Positions 35,586 to 47,762 of a stretch of 64,000 nt of DNA are shown in pieces (within the stretch, counting starts at the first letter, position 1; each line of letters starts with the position of its first letter). Under the pieces are notes generated by a model. The model did no database searches and was not told where the DNA came from. It was given only the letters and a program-made list of their open reading frames with translations. The DNA lies in assembly GCF_000264995.1 (NCBI RefSeq), contig NW_006767442.1, positions 1,208,634 through 1,272,633 of the forward strand. Direction: 5' to 3'. The DNA comes from Punctularia strigosozonata HHB-11173 SS5. Its lineage: Eukaryota > Basidiomycota > Agaricomycetes > Corticiales > Punctulariaceae. The position numbers and the translations under genes are program-made.

Positions 35586-35617
35586 GGCTGAGACGTGTCT
35601 CTTTGGACAGTGTGGTG

Positions 35618-35623
35618 TTATAC
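35618..35623 (-). promoter_or_regulatory. TATA-like box of the rhodanese-fusion gene
   Basis: GTATAA on the minus strand, 33-38 bases before the ATG at 35585. Confidence 0.35.
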
Positions 35624-36356
35624 GTCGCCCGAGCCGGAGTGGACGAAGGGCGGAGGAACGCGTTCGCGGTTGCGTCTCTGGGGAGCCGCAAATAACGCGT
35701 ATGAGCGCGGGCCACGAGACTGATCTGAACGGGCAGACTCCGCGCACCTGGTCAGAAGGCCGGCGAGACCGATCTTTGTTTCACGGCACGAGAGGATATA
35801 ACTTGAACTTGCGCGCTCAGCGAGTCTCGGCTGGTCGTCCGACGACGAGAAGAGAGCGTCGACAGAGCGGACGTGCCTTGGCTCTTCGAGTCTCGAGTAA
35901 GTAGTCTTATGAATGCACGACAACACGAAGGACCGAAGAAACCGTGTTAGGCGATGTTCATAGCCTCGTTGCTCACCGTAGCACGCGTGGTGGCGGCGGC
36001 GGCGGGAGTAAAGCGAACGAACGGAGGTTGGACTGTGAGGAGGCCATGCCCGGCACACGTTGTCGTCAAGTCATAGCTCCGCCCCCTCCGCTGGATGACG
36101 CTGGGCCGACCGCATTTGGCCACCCCAGCCCGCGTCCCTTCCTTCAACCTGCCGTTTCCATCCATCCTATTGTCTCCACCCCACTCGCGCACGGAACACC
36201 GGCATTATATTCTCTGTCTGGTCTACTAGCACGCGCGGGATACATCGCAAAACCAATATGAAGGATAATTACTTGCACAGTGGTGAATAAATGAAGCGGG
36301 AGGTGTCGCGAAAGTATTGCAATGTCGATCCGTCGTCGCAAGCAGTCGTGGTCGTC

Positions 36357-36383
36357 GATGATGAATGATGATGATGATGAATG
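36357..36383. repeat. GAT/GAA-type trinucleotide microsatellite
   Basis: Imperfect run of GATGAT and GATGAAT units in non-coding DNA. Confidence 0.7.
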
Positions 36384-36554
36384 CACAGACAGAACAGAGT
36401 CGGATCCGAAACCGAGTAAGAGCAGGGAGAGAGAGAGCCGCCCGCGTCCGGGAAAAAAAGACCAACGACGTCGAGCTCATTAAATGCGATAGATTTTTTC
36501 ATATTTTTTGACGTTTTCTTTCTTCGTCTCCTCGGACCCTAGGTTCCCTGACGT

Positions 36555-39500
36555 TCACGCAGGCCCGTGCCAGTGCGCGCCCGGAGGATGGTGTCCTTTA
36601 GGGTGAGCCGGCCCTCCCTCGAAGAAGCGCGACGAACCTCCCCAGCTCGACGGTGCCCCAGCGCTATCCGACGAACCCTCGACGGTCGCCGGCGCGGTGA
36701 CGAACGACTCGTTGGCGGTCGACACGTCCGACGGCATCGTGGGCATGGGCGGCCTCTCTTCCGGGATCGGCGCGGGCGATGCGGGCGACGCGGGCGACGA
36801 AGGAGAGCCGGCCCCAGGCGGATGAATCGTGCGCTCCGACGGCGCCGTGGCCGACAACATCGACTGCTGCCGCTCGCGCGTCCTCGCAGGAGCGGTCACC
36901 GTCGCCGCCGTATCCTCCTTCACGTGCCCCGGCGCGCCCTCCTCCTCCTCGCCCTCGCTCACGTCGCTCACGGCCTCACCGCGCTCGCGCTCGCGTCCCC
37001 TCACCGGGCCGATCCCAAACGTATGCCCCTCCGGACTGCTCGGCAGCGCGTCCGTCCCGCTCCCGCTCCCGCCGCTCACCCACTGCTCCTCCCCCTCTCC
37101 CTCCTCCAACCTCGTCATCGAGCTCGTCCGGCTCCTCACCGCGCTCGCAACGACGTCCACCGAGCTCCGGCTCGCCGCGCTGATGCTCTGTATCAAGCTC
37201 TGCGTCCGGCTCCTCATCCCGCCGTGGCTCCCGCCGCTATGACTCGCGCTCCCCGAGCCCGAATGCGACCGGTGCGAGATCGACCGCGACCGATGCGACA
37301 GCGTCCTCGCCCGCTCGCGCTCGCGCTGCCTCTGCTGCCTCAGCCTCGATCGCGAGCTCTTCGGCGACGGCCCGGGCGACAGCAGCGCGACCTCGTCCTC
37401 GATCTCCGCCGCCTCCTGCGACCCCTCCGCCTCGGGCTGCTCCATCATCTCCACCTCCACCTCCGGCTCTTCCTCGACCTCCTCCTCCTCGTCCCCGTCC
37501 TCGTTCGGGCTCCCGTACGCGCGCAGCGGGATCGGCCCAAACGTCTGCTCCGCCGGCCCGACGCTGTCCCCGCTCTCCGTCCTCGTCCGGATGCTCGAGC
37601 GCGTCCTGCCCCCGTTCGGCGACGGCGACGACGGCACGGAAGCCACGGGCACCGTCCCCGCCCACGCCCTGCGCTGCCTGCCCGCGCTCGGCGGCATCGG
37701 TATCGGCATACGCCCGCTCACGGGGCTGCCCGCGCTCGCGCTGCTCCCGCCCCACGGGCTCTCCACGCTCGCGCGGTTGCCCGCGGTCGACACCGTGCCC
37801 CGACTGAGCTGGCTCTGATGCGTGCTCGGCGTGGATCGCGAGTGCTCGCCCGTCGACGTCGACTTGCTCTGCGGCGTGCGGTGCGTGCCCGCCGTCGAGA
37901 AGCTCTGGCGCCCGCCCGCCGCCACCGGGCGCCGGAACTGGAACGGGTACCGCGACGCCACGGGCCGGCCAAGGCTCGACATCGAGCCCGAGCTGCGCCC
38001 CTTCGGCTCGCCCGAGCTCGGCTCCTCGCTCTCGCCCTCGACGACGTACGACTCTTCCGCGTGCTCGCCCTCCTCCTCTTCCTCTTCCTCTTCCTCGGCT
38101 TCGACCTCGTGCGCTGCGCTCTCCTCCTCGTCGCCTTCCCGGCCAGGCGTCGGACTCGGCGGGAACGGGATCCGGCCCTCCTTGCTATCCTGGCTATCAT
38201 ACCCCGGGAACGGGTACGGCAACTTCATCAACGGCGCGTCCTTCCTGAGCGACTCCCTCCGTTCCTTCTTCATCCTCGCCTCCTCCTCCTCCTCCGGCTT
38301 CGGTATAATCTCCCCCAAACTCCGCGTCGTCCCCTCCTGCATCCCCACCTCCTCCGGCTCTCTAAACAGGTGCTCGCTCAACAGCCCCCTCCTCGCCGCA
38401 GGCGGACTGCCCCCCAGCCCGATCGCCGCCAAAATCCTATCCACGCCCTCGAACGCCGGCCCGGACTCTCGCACCTCCAGCCTCTCTCCCTCCTCCTCTC
38501 CCCGCGGCAGCTTCTCCGCCTCGTGCGGCGCATGCGGCGCCAATCCGAGGCTCCGCCGCCTGCGTTCCGTGAGGCACAGCTCCCAAGCCTCCTGCACGCG
38601 CGCCGCGGTACACTCCCTCCACTCCCACGGGAGCCGCTCCTCCGGGTCAACGTCCGCCGTCGGATCCCCGCCCTCGCTGTACACCGACATCGTCTTCTCC
38701 GCCTCGTCCTCTTCCCAGCGGTACCGCGGACCACACAGACCCGCGCATCCATGGCCGCTCAGGATCCAAAGACCGATCCTGAATCAACACAACAAAAACC
38801 CAACGTCAGACCCCCGACGCACATTTTTGTTTCTTTCAAAAAACAAAAAAAAAGCCCCCCTATCGAATACCGAAAGGGAGAAAAAAAGAAAGAAAGAAAA
38901 AGACGCACCAGCTGAAGAGCAGCACGAGCGCCCGCCACGCGACCCACGCGCAGTTCGCGAACAACACCCCCCTCCCGAACGCCGTCAACCGTCCGTCCTC
39001 CCCAAAATACGTCCCGTCCCTCGCCGCGCCCGCGCCCCTATTCGCGCTCGCCACGTTCCCGGGCACCGCCGCGCCGCCCACGCCCGGCGCCAGCAAGAGC
39101 GCCAAGGCGAGCCCGGCGCGGGGCAGGAGCAGCGCGACCGTCGGCAGGTTCTGCGAATAATAGTAGCACGTCTCCGCCAGGCCGTCGCGCACCGAGCCGC
39201 CCGCGGCCGCCGAAAACGCGGACAGCCGGAGGTGGCGGAGGAAGGCAAAGTGGGCGTAGGACGTCATGGACACGTAGTTGAACCCGGCGGCGGAGAGGTA
39301 GAGCGGGACCATCAACGGGCGTTCTGCGCACGTACATATATATATTTGCCCCCGGTCAGCACACCATAAGGGAAAGGGGTGAGGGCAGGGGGGGGGGGTT
39401 GACTCACTGACTCGCCACCGCCTTACGAAGCAGTAGACAAACTCGTACAGGACGACGACGGCGACGATCCAGATGGCCCAGCAGGCGACGTACGCGGCGG

Positions 39501-40634
39501 CGCCCAGCGCCCACGTCCTGCCCGATCCCGGCACGCCCGGCGCGACCGCGTTCGGGAACCGCGCCAATCTAGGGTGAATAACCACAAACGCGCCGCGGTC
39601 AGCAAAAAGCAAGTTTAGTTTTTTTTTGGACGACGGGATTTTAAAGGAAGAAAAAGAAATAATAATAAAAAGGTATAAGCTTCCACTCACTCGACGAGGA
39701 TGAAAACGGCGTTAAAGTCGAGGAACGTCTGCGCCGGGACGTGTCCGAGCACCCAGAGCGGCCAGAGCCAGAACGCGATCTTCGGCCACGCGCCCGGGCT
39801 CTGGACGAGGTCGAGGTGGAGCGCGGGCGCGCGGAAGCGCGGTCTCGCGCGATGAGGCGTCGTCGCGGGCGAGGCGGAGAAGACGGTGGGCGAGAAGCCG
39901 GCCGAGGTCGCGCGGGACCAGACCCTGTTGTGCGCTGCCCCGACGCGGGTGGTGTCGGTCGGGATGCGCCGCGGGTCGGTGGAGGACATGCGGACGACGC
40001 GGACGGAGCGCGGGGTCGGTCTGCGGCCGCCGACGTTGTGGTGGTGGGAGCCCGAGAAGCCGACGGTGGGCGGTTCGCTGTTGGCGGTGCCGGTGCCGGG
40101 GCCGCCCGTGCTGGGCCCGGGGTCGGCGGGGGTGTAAGGCCCGGGCGAGGGCGTGAAGAGCCCGGCGCGGGTGGAGGACGAGTGGGTGTGCATCGTCGAG
40201 GCGGGTTCGGGGGCCGGGGCGCGCCGGGGGAGCCAGGACGGGTAGCCCTCTGTCGTCGTCGCCGGCGTGGTGACGCGCGACTGGAGGTGGAGGTGGTGGT
40301 GGTGGTGGTGGTGGGCGTGGGTGTGGGTGGTGTTTTCGGTGGAGGGGGTGATGGTGGGGGTGTCTCGGGAGGACTGGCGTCGTTGGAGGACGACGATGTC
40401 TTGCGGCGCGCCTGGGTGGTGGTACTCCGACTGGGGAGACGGATTCGAGGATGGCTCGCCCTCGGGGCGGGCTGACGCTTGCTGGGCGCCGCTGGTACCG
40501 GACGGAACGCGGGACTGGCCCGGGCTGGAGCTTGAACCTGAACCTGAGCCGGAGCCGGAGCCTGAGGACGGCGCTGTACCGGACGGGTCCGAGTGGGACG
40601 AAGCGGACGAGGAATTATGCTGCTGTGTTGACAT
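36555..40634 (-). CDS. large multi-pass membrane protein with acidic Ser-rich tail
   Basis: 1,247-residue uncharacterised membrane protein; exons 40634-39691, 39568-39408, 39323-38909, 38778-36555 (3,744 nt). The N-terminal 280 residues are Ser/Pro/Gly-rich with a His run (coding repeat at 40280-40320). About five membrane helices follow, including WPKIAFWLWPLWVLGH, AAYVACWAIWIVAVVVLYEF, PLMVPLYLSAAGFNYVSM, LPTVALLLPRAGLALALLLA and VLFANCAWVAWRALVLLFSW. After the last helix comes a striking Cys/Gly block, ILSGHGCAGLCGPRYRWEED, that looks conserved. The remaining 700 residues are disordered: acidic runs (EEEEEEEEEGEHAEE), RS-like stretches and many Ser/Thr sites. No family recognised; a scaffold or sensor role is a guess. 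Intron 2 has an 11-nt C tract 9 bases inside the donor. Confidence 0.75.
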
Positions 40635-42764
40635 GAATGGTCGTGAGCGGGAGCAAGAGTACGGTTCGTGGTAGGTTCATGCAAAAGGGGCAAGTAGGTC
40701 GAAGGGGCACTAAGAAAAAGGTACCGAAGAACGAAAGAGAATCAGGGGGGGAGAAAGATAAACAACGGGGCGACGGTCTCTACGGGGTGCGGGGAGACAC
40801 GGGCGTGTTGGGAGAGAAAGCGCGACGCGGTATGAACGCTCCCTCCAGGAACCGTGCTCGCTGTAGATTAGATATGGGACGTCGTCGAACAGAAGCCTGT
40901 GCGGGGGATGACGCAGGAATAGAGCGAGACAACGCGTCTGCCTCGTGCGTGATGGCGCCTCGTGTGCGACCACCCAGGTTCGGAGCTGTGCCTCGTGAAC
41001 CGTGGCAGAGCAGCAGAGAGAGCAGACGGGCTCGGGACTATTGCGGGGGGCAATATAAGAGCGAGCAGGTCGTGATGTCTCCCCGCGCGTGGTCGCTGTG
41101 GTTGACGACGACGACGACGACGCAGAACAAGGGCAGAGCCGAAAAAGCACGCGGACCGAGCTTCGCACCTTATACCGAGGCCGTGCGCCCTAGCCCGATT
41201 AGGAAACCGGGTCCGTGCCCCGTTGGTTGGACTTTTAATTCCGTCAGGTGACGTGTGACCGAACGCGTCACAAATAGAGATGCTCCCGGTCGATCCAGGA
41301 ACGGGGCCGTGTAAACAAGGGAGTGTGTCGCCGTCCTCGTCCAAGGGAGGAGGGCGGATACGGTGTCGAAACGGAAAGGAATGTAGAGACGGTGATGGCT
41401 ACTGGCAAAGGTGCGAAGCTCGTACGCGTTCATTTTCGAGAGCACTCTCGTTTCCCTCGCGACCGCGCAGGACCTGGAAAGGGCACGCAATTTGACGATA
41501 AATGATTCTCAGACCGATCCTCAACGGTTCAACCGCCCCTCTCATCCCCTTGCGACAACGTGCAAGGTCGACGCCGTGGACACGATCCTAGCGCTATCGC
41601 CTTGCACGTTGCGCGAGGTCGACGAACTTAACTTGGACGCGGGCCACTGCGAAACTTAAAACCTTCGAAGCGCACCGTCTTCCTCCCACCGCACAGGAAC
41701 TCGCAGATGTCATAACTTACCAAACGCACAAAAGGCACGTTTCTCTCACCGCTCTGCCCTTTGATCCATCTACATAGTCTAACCGTTCCTGGCCTGCTCA
41801 GCTTATTCCATGTCTCGGTCGTTGCTTCTGTGTCGGTCAGCGCTTCGTACGACCCAAGGCACGACGGTGCTCCGTAACAAAGACAGGATTGTATTCTCTC
41901 AGTTAATTTCCGCTAACTGTTTCACATTTGTATCCAGGGACATGCACCAAGACGACCATTCCTAGTTGGACTATGCTACTCGTCTTCGTTAACCCGTCGC
42001 TGACCCCTACGCCTCCTCGTCATTAAGATGCTATCCATCTCTCGAGCAGACTGCCCAGCCAGAGCCGCGATGAATCGCGTCGCCGCTCGGTAAACCCTCC
42101 TTGCTAACCGAAGCTGTCGAACGTGGGAACCGCGTTGCGCTATAATAAGACAGTAAAAACCAGCCCCCCCCCCCCGTCGAGTATGTAGAGTACGTATCGA
42201 CTCGAGAGGGGCCTCCTCGAATCCCTCCCGATCCCCATGGCTTTCCGCGTCCAGCTCGGACGCCTGGACACCCCATCACCCGGCACACCCTGTTCGCCCA
42301 GCCGAGGAACTCCTATCCACCCAACTCGGGGCGGTTCACCCCCCCTCCCCCGCGCCCTCGTGCAACAGGAGATCCGGGCAAGCTGGACGAAGCGCACGAT
42401 CCCTCCAGTTCGGCGCGCGCCAAGTGGGAATCGCGCGCGAGGCGGAGTCGATCGAGTTTCGTGAGGACGCGCACGTCGATACCGGTGCCGCAAAGTGTAC
42501 GACGCTTGGGGATGAAGACGAGGACGGCGACAAGGGCGAGGGCGAGGGCGAGGAAGTGGGCGAAGATAAGGTCATCCACGAGAACGAAGACGAAGGCGTA
42601 GATCAAGGTGCAGAACAACAAGGTGTGGCATTCACGTTCTGGGAGACAAGGCGGCAGCCGAGGGCCCAGACGAAACGCAAGGCAGAAGGCAGACACGGCA
42701 CCGAAGCGGAAGCGGTTACAGAAGCAGAAGATGCACCAGACGACGACGCCGGACCTCGAGCCCA
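40635..42764. other. 2.1-kb stretch without a supported gene
   Basis: Begins with the promoter/5' UTR side of the large membrane-protein gene. A plus-strand open frame of 82 codons (41411-41659) lacks any family signal. A 12-C homopolymer lies at about 42164-42175. Nothing else supported. Confidence 0.45.
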
Positions 42765-42960
42765 CATCATCACGGAGCTCGTTCCAGGCGACACCCTCAA
42801 GTGCCTCTGGCCCACGCTCTCTCCCCCCGCCCGCACCTCCGTCCTCGCCCAACTCCGCACCCACATCTCTTCCCTCCACTCCCTCCCCCAACCCCCTCCC
42901 CCTTGGATCGGCTCCTGCTCCCGCGGCCCCGGCATCGACGTCCGCATCGAATCCTCCCCC
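42765..42960 (+). pseudogene. APH-family kinase fragment
   Basis: About 65 codons match only the hinge-to-middle part of the two intact APH-like kinases in this window: HIITELVPGDTLKCLWPTLS, TSVLAQLRTHISSLHSLPQP, PPWIGSCSRGPGIDVRI. The frame ends soon after (SSPSYKTQN, stop). No catalytic loop (HADFxPxN) or DWE motif follows, and upstream codons are low-complexity Glu/Asp runs unlike the kinase N-lobe. It is a truncated relic or a gene broken by rearrangement. Its wording (SRGPG) is closer to copy 1 than to copy 2, but its composition is more Pro/Ser-rich than either. Confidence 0.75.
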
Positions 42961-44531
42961 TCCTATAAGACGCAAAATTGACAGACCAGAGAGAGAGAGA
43001 GCGCCAAAGCCCGAAGAAGAAAACGAAGCCCGACAACAGGGATCCCGCACCCTATCGCTACATATGTTGGGATATCCTAGCAATCAGATACATGCCGGCC
43101 TCCGAGTCGGCGTGACGCCCTTGAAGCTCCATGAGGGAGTACAGCGCTATTCCAGGGCGCCGCCTTGCTACGCTTTTGCGTGAGAGCAGAACTGAGCCAG
43201 CCCTGCGCGCGCAGAAGAGCGAGAGCATCCGAGCACCGGCGCTGAGAGTTCCCCCAGAGAGATGTCGACCCGATCGATAGGCACGTCGGCGAGTATAGCC
43301 CCCAGCTCGGCGAGCTTGTTCGACGGCACGGCGCCGATCTTGATCCTCGAGAGCTAGTCGGGCAAGTACGCCTCCTGCCTGCCGGGATAGCGGTATGCTC
43401 CCGGCGACCCGTTCAGCTGATGAAAAGTCGTGCCTCGGCTGATCGGGTGGTTGGCGCAGAACGAAACAGTGGGCAGGCAGAGGCGAGCCGCTCGCGTCCG
43501 CTCCACGGCTGAAGGAAACGACAGACAGTGCAAAGCGCATCCGATTGACCGTGAACCGCCAGTGAGCTGTGGTCTGGGAAGGCATAGGTGAGTATGCAGC
43601 TATGTGTTCCGGGATGGCCCCCTTATATATGCCCGACATGGCGCGTCCACGATTTGCTCTATGCCGAGACCATGCATGCAGCGAGCGGAGTCATCTAAAG
43701 CTGTCGTGCAAGGCATGCTGTGTATAGCTTGTACCTACGAAACATTAACGCTGCAGAGCGAGCCAAGAGCTGTCCTTCCAGGGTAATGAGCGCAATCGGT
43801 GGTTTCGAATTGTGGATATGTCAAGTATCGCACGGATATCGCAATGGGCGTTGGAGAAGGACGGCTGGGATTGGCATCGCGAGCACTTCGTCCCCAAGCA
43901 ATCCGCAGATATCGAAGAAGTATCCAGCGTATCCAGTGCAGACCGTCACAAACGCGGTTGTTATTATCGGAAGACCCATTCTATGGAGCGCTCGCGTCCG
44001 AGTGTCTCGCAGTGTCTGCTGTCCTGTCTGAATGCTCTCTGTGCTACAGAAAATAGTTTGATGGTTTCGCTGTGTACGTACCATGATCCATAACAGGACT
44101 CCGGTAGAGGAATGATCGTCTGTGTATCACGAGAAAAGGTTCACGGTTGAGGTTCTGCCCGAACAAGCAAGGAAGCGCCGTCCATTTGCAGATGGCAAAA
44201 CACAGCCACTCGGACAATCCCGTGCTCGCTTTGCCGTGGCGCCGGTGACGACGACCATCTCTTCCTCTAGTCGTCGACCTTACGCTCGTCCATGGTGGAG
44301 GTTTGGAATCTGTTACACGTAGCTCCTCGCTTTGATTTACACGCGGGTCTCAGAGCATCATGAGCTGAACACGCTAGTCATTTCGGCGCGCTCAACACGG
44401 GGCGAGTCCTCCCAGGGACGGGATGATGTCATCTCGGGCTGCGGGCATATAACCACTTCTGGGCCCCGCGCGCCGAACGACATCCATCAAATTACACGAT
44501 ACCAAGCACTACACAGAGTACGACCACACTC
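42961..44531. other. 1.6-kb stretch with possible decayed coding DNA
   Basis: A minus-strand reading at about 43250-43430 (HQLNGSPGAYRYPGRQEAYL, a stop, then KIGAVPSNKLAELGAILADV, PIDRVDISLGELSA) looks like real protein by composition but is interrupted and has no start. The rest holds the PAF-acetylhydrolase promoter. No intact gene. Confidence 0.4.
44448..44452 (+). promoter_or_regulatory. TATA-like box of the PAF-acetylhydrolase gene
   Basis: TATAA in a GGGCATATAACC context, 80 bases before the ATG at 44532. Confidence 0.35.
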
Positions 44532-46398
44532 ATGGCCACGGCCTCTCAGACAAATCAACAGCAAGACGCGATGCCACCGTCCAAGCCCGAGCTTGCGCCT
44601 GAGCCGCCGCAGGACGCGCCGCGGGTGCACCAGGCACCAAAGCGTTCCGCCTTCGGTTCCCTCCTCTCCCGAACTTTGCCTCAGTACAGCGGGCCGTTCC
44701 CTGTCGGCGTGTGCGACGTCGAGATCCCGGTCGAGCCGCAGACGTTCGGCTCGTTCCGACACAAGTCGATGCCGGACGCGCCGGCCGGGCTCGCGCTCGA
44801 GACCGTCATGTTCACGCTGTTCTACCCCGCGGAGGCACCGAAACACCCCGTCCCCGCCGTTTGGTTTCCAAAGTGAGCAATACGAGTTTTTTGATTTTAC
44901 CGCCTTTCGACGGAGGGGGTGCTAACGGCTGCGTGTGCGCGATAGGCTCCGACAGACGATCGACGGATTCCTGAAGATGGCGAAGCGGACGCCCAACATC
45001 TGGTACAAGATGGTCGGGTACCCCGTCGCCGCCGCGGCGATCTACGGCAGCACCTTCCCCGCGACCAAGGACGCGCCGCTGGCCTCGCCCCCGCCCGAGA
45101 TCGGCAAGTGGCCGCTCATGCTCTTCTCGCACGGCGTCGGCTGCTCGCGCCTGATGTACTCGGCTTTCTGCGGCGAGATGGCGTCGCGCGGGTACGTCGT
45201 CGCCTGCGTCGAGCACCGGGACGGCACCTCGCCGAGCAGCACCGTCGTCGCGGAGGACGGCTCGAAGAAGAGGTTCGACTGGCTCGAGTGGAGCGATCTC
45301 GAGTGGCCGGAGATCCCGAAGGATAAGCAGCCGACGGACGACACGACGCTCCGCCACGAGCAGATCAAGTTTAGGGTAGCGGAGTTCGAGGCGGTCGTGG
45401 ACACGATGAACAAGCTGGCGAGGGGGGAGAAGCTGAACTGGTACTCGATCACTGCACCGGATTTCGATTGGTCAAGGTTCAAGATGGTGGATCCGTCCCG
45501 CCCGGTCGGTGCTGGCCATTCTCTGGGTGGAAGCGCAGTCGTAAGTCTCCATCGCATTTCCGTCTTTCTGGGCTTTTTGCCTAACGCATTTTCTTCAGCT
45601 CGCAGCATCCTCCGCAAACAAGATACCATTCAGCTGTATCATCGCATTTGACCCTGCGGTACAACGTACGTCTCTTGACGTTCCGTCCTTTCCTCAACCT
45701 CACGTTCGTTCGCAGGCCTAGCACCCTGGAAGGCACCGCTGCCGCACCCTCTGCTAGTAGTCAACTCGGAAGAATTCGTCGTCGGCGAGGAATACCGCAT
45801 CTTCTCCGGCCAGATGGCCGGCACGACCGAAGATTCGCTCCAAGTATTCAGCATCGGTGTGCATCTCCTCCTAGGTTGTTCTCCATCCACCCTAAACACG
45901 ACTGACGTTTTTCATTGCAAAGGCGGCGCCACGCACCCCTCGTTCTCGGACGTCTTCCTCATCCTGCCCGACTACATCAATCGGCTCACGGGCCTCAAAG
46001 TCTCCGCGGACAAGGTCATCCAGCGCACGGTCGGCGCCGTCGAGGACTTCCTCGGTCTCCACCCCAGCCACACCACCAAACTCGACGCCGACAACCGCTC
46101 GTTCGACGACGGCGAGCACGCGACGAGGACGATGGCGACGGGCGGGGGCGTGCCCTCCGCGGACGCGGCGGGCGTGATCAGCCCGACAATGGAAGAGATC
46201 GGTGCGACGGGGCCGGGGGAGGGGAAGAAGGGCGAGGGTCAAGGGGCTGGGGCAGCGCGGAAAGCTGGGGTGGGGAAGGTGAGGTACGATCGGGTGTATG
46301 AGACGGCGGGGAGGGAGGAGAAGGCGGGCGAGAAGCTGAGCCGGCCGATCGCGAAACCGGGCGAGCTGGTAAAGCATCCATTACCAGCGTCGTCGTGA
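44532..46398 (+). CDS. platelet-activating factor acetylhydrolase-like lipase (PAF-AH II/plasma type)
   Basis: 539-residue alpha/beta-hydrolase predicted to remove short or oxidised acyl chains from phospholipids. Exons 44532-44872, 44946-45540, 45599-45665, 45716-45856, 45923-46398 (1,620 nt). N-terminus disordered and Pro/Gln-rich; no signal peptide, so probably cytosolic or membrane-associated like PAF-AH II. Landmarks: YSGPFPVGVCDVEIP, ETVMFTLFYPAEAP, WPLMLFSHGVGCSRLMYSAF (oxyanion region), MASRGYVVACVEHRDGTSPS, nucleophile Ser in VGAGHSLGGSAV, acid in CIIAFDPAV, and the His in ATHPSFSDVFLI. The complete Ser-Asp-His triad supports activity. A variable hydrophilic C-terminal extension of about 120 residues follows. 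Confidence 0.9.
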
Positions 46399-46539
46399 GA
46401 TGTTTAAGAGTTGGCAATTGGGACGCTTTGAGACATTGTTCACATGCTGACAGCTAATTAATGGAGTGCATAATGTACGGTATCATACTATGTAGTATAC
46501 AGGATCTTTCTATCGGCATTCAATGGGTATCACCTTGTA

Positions 46540-47147
46540 TCACCTCGGAGAAGAGCTCTTCGAGAAGATTAGCCTGCGGAGGCGCGTGAGCAATTTGCGC
46601 TCTCCCTGTGGCGGCGCATCGGTGAAGCCTGCACACTGCCTTGCGAAATCGACGACGGCAAGCAGGGTGGCATTCCGGAACGGGCAATCAGAGGGGAGTG
46701 CGGCGTAAGCGTCCTCGAGCGCCTTCGCGCGAACGGGCAACAGAGACGCGGTGGCCACCCGAGGCACGTCCGCCACGTCCGTGGAGAAGATCGCCGCGTA
46801 CGCGCGCGCGTTGATGTCCTTGAGACCCGGCTCGGGTCCGTCGGTGTTCTTGGCGTCTACCTTGATGCGTTTCCAGATCGAGTGGAACGTCTGGAGCCAG
46901 TCATCTTCGGCGGTGAGATATCTGGGGAAAGGGTGGCGGGGTTGTAAGTTGGGTAAAGAAGAGAAGGGGAGGGTGGTGGTGGGACTCACTGGGTTTCGGC
47001 TTCCGAGCAAAGATAGAGGGCTTGTCGATCGAGAATGCCCTGGACGACGTCTTGCACCTTTATGCCGACGGATGAGTGGTTGCCCGGTTTAGACGGTACA
47101 GAGATGTCCGAAACGGGCCCGGTACGGCGATTTGACGTAGGAGGCAT
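46540..47147 (-). CDS. hypothetical protein, 179 residues
   Basis: Two exons, 47147-46990 and 46921-46540 (540 nt), splitting a Gln codon. It starts MPPTSNRRTGPVSDISVPSK, then GNHSSVGIKVQDVVQGILDR, YLTAEDDWLQTFHSIWKRIK, and a helical C-terminal half with NATLLAVVDFARQCAGFTDA and KLLTRLRRLIFSKSSS. No signal peptide, membrane helix or known domain. The clean intron and even amino-acid composition argue for a real cytosolic protein. It is convergent with the PAF-acetylhydrolase gene (141 bases between stops). Confidence 0.6.
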
Positions 47148-47762
47148 TCCGAGAAGAGCACAACAGAGGAGGAAGCGAAAGTCGGGATGGTGCCGCTCAG
47201 GCGTTAGGCGCAATAAGTATAGGGACGAATATGACTGTGGCCAACGAGCCACAGCGGTTTCCATGCCTGCAAGGCAAGCGGGGCCGGTGGACTTTGTCGA
47301 GCAGTTTCCGTGAATCATTCCAAGCATGCCACATCCATCGAAGAGACATTGCTCTGGCACTGCCATCGGCCGAGACTGGCGTTGCGCCACGATAAGACCC
47401 GCAGCAACTCACTAGGGCCCGCATCGGTTGTGTTGTCTATGCCACATGTCATTGGCATTGTTGGGCGGATTAGCCGTAGATGCGCATGACGGAGTAGCTA
47501 GCGCGATCAAGTTAGTGATATGGGCCTCGAGACGTTCACTCGTAGCGAGTATTGCTTGCTTGCGCTTGGCATGGGCTTTGGATCCTAATATTGCCAAACA
47601 AACAATGGCGTCATCTCGATCGGGCACGCCAGGGCACACCATGTGGGTGCAATCGTGCACACTGCGGCACCTTGCCTATCATTAAACCCGTGTGACGGTC
47701 ACTGGAGGCCATTGATAATCCCTCCGTCTGCGCGTGATTCTCGCCCACGCCCCGACTTGGTC
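47148..47762. promoter_or_regulatory. divergent promoter region
   Basis: 615 bases between the starts of the hypothetical protein (-) and the aldo-keto reductase (+). No distinct motif seen. Confidence 0.4.

Larger units (their letters stand above)
35586..36554. other. intergenic, rhodanese-gene promoter and 3' flank of membrane-protein gene
   Basis: A TATA-like GTATAA on the minus strand (35623-35618) lies about 33 bases before the rhodanese-fusion ATG. A short GAT/GAA microsatellite is at 36357-36383. No coding region supported. Confidence 0.5.

Noticed and set aside
36567-38915. Open frame of 782 codons on the plus strand
   Set aside because: It is antisense to the last exon of the large membrane-protein gene. 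Its product is almost all Arg/Pro/Leu, the expected mirror of Ser/Glu-rich GC-biased codons.
42313-43083. Minus-strand open frame of 256 codons with a hydrophobic stretch
   Set aside because: The hydrophobic part is the mirror of a Gly/Glu-coding repeat on the other strand, and the frame also runs antisense through the APH-kinase fragment.
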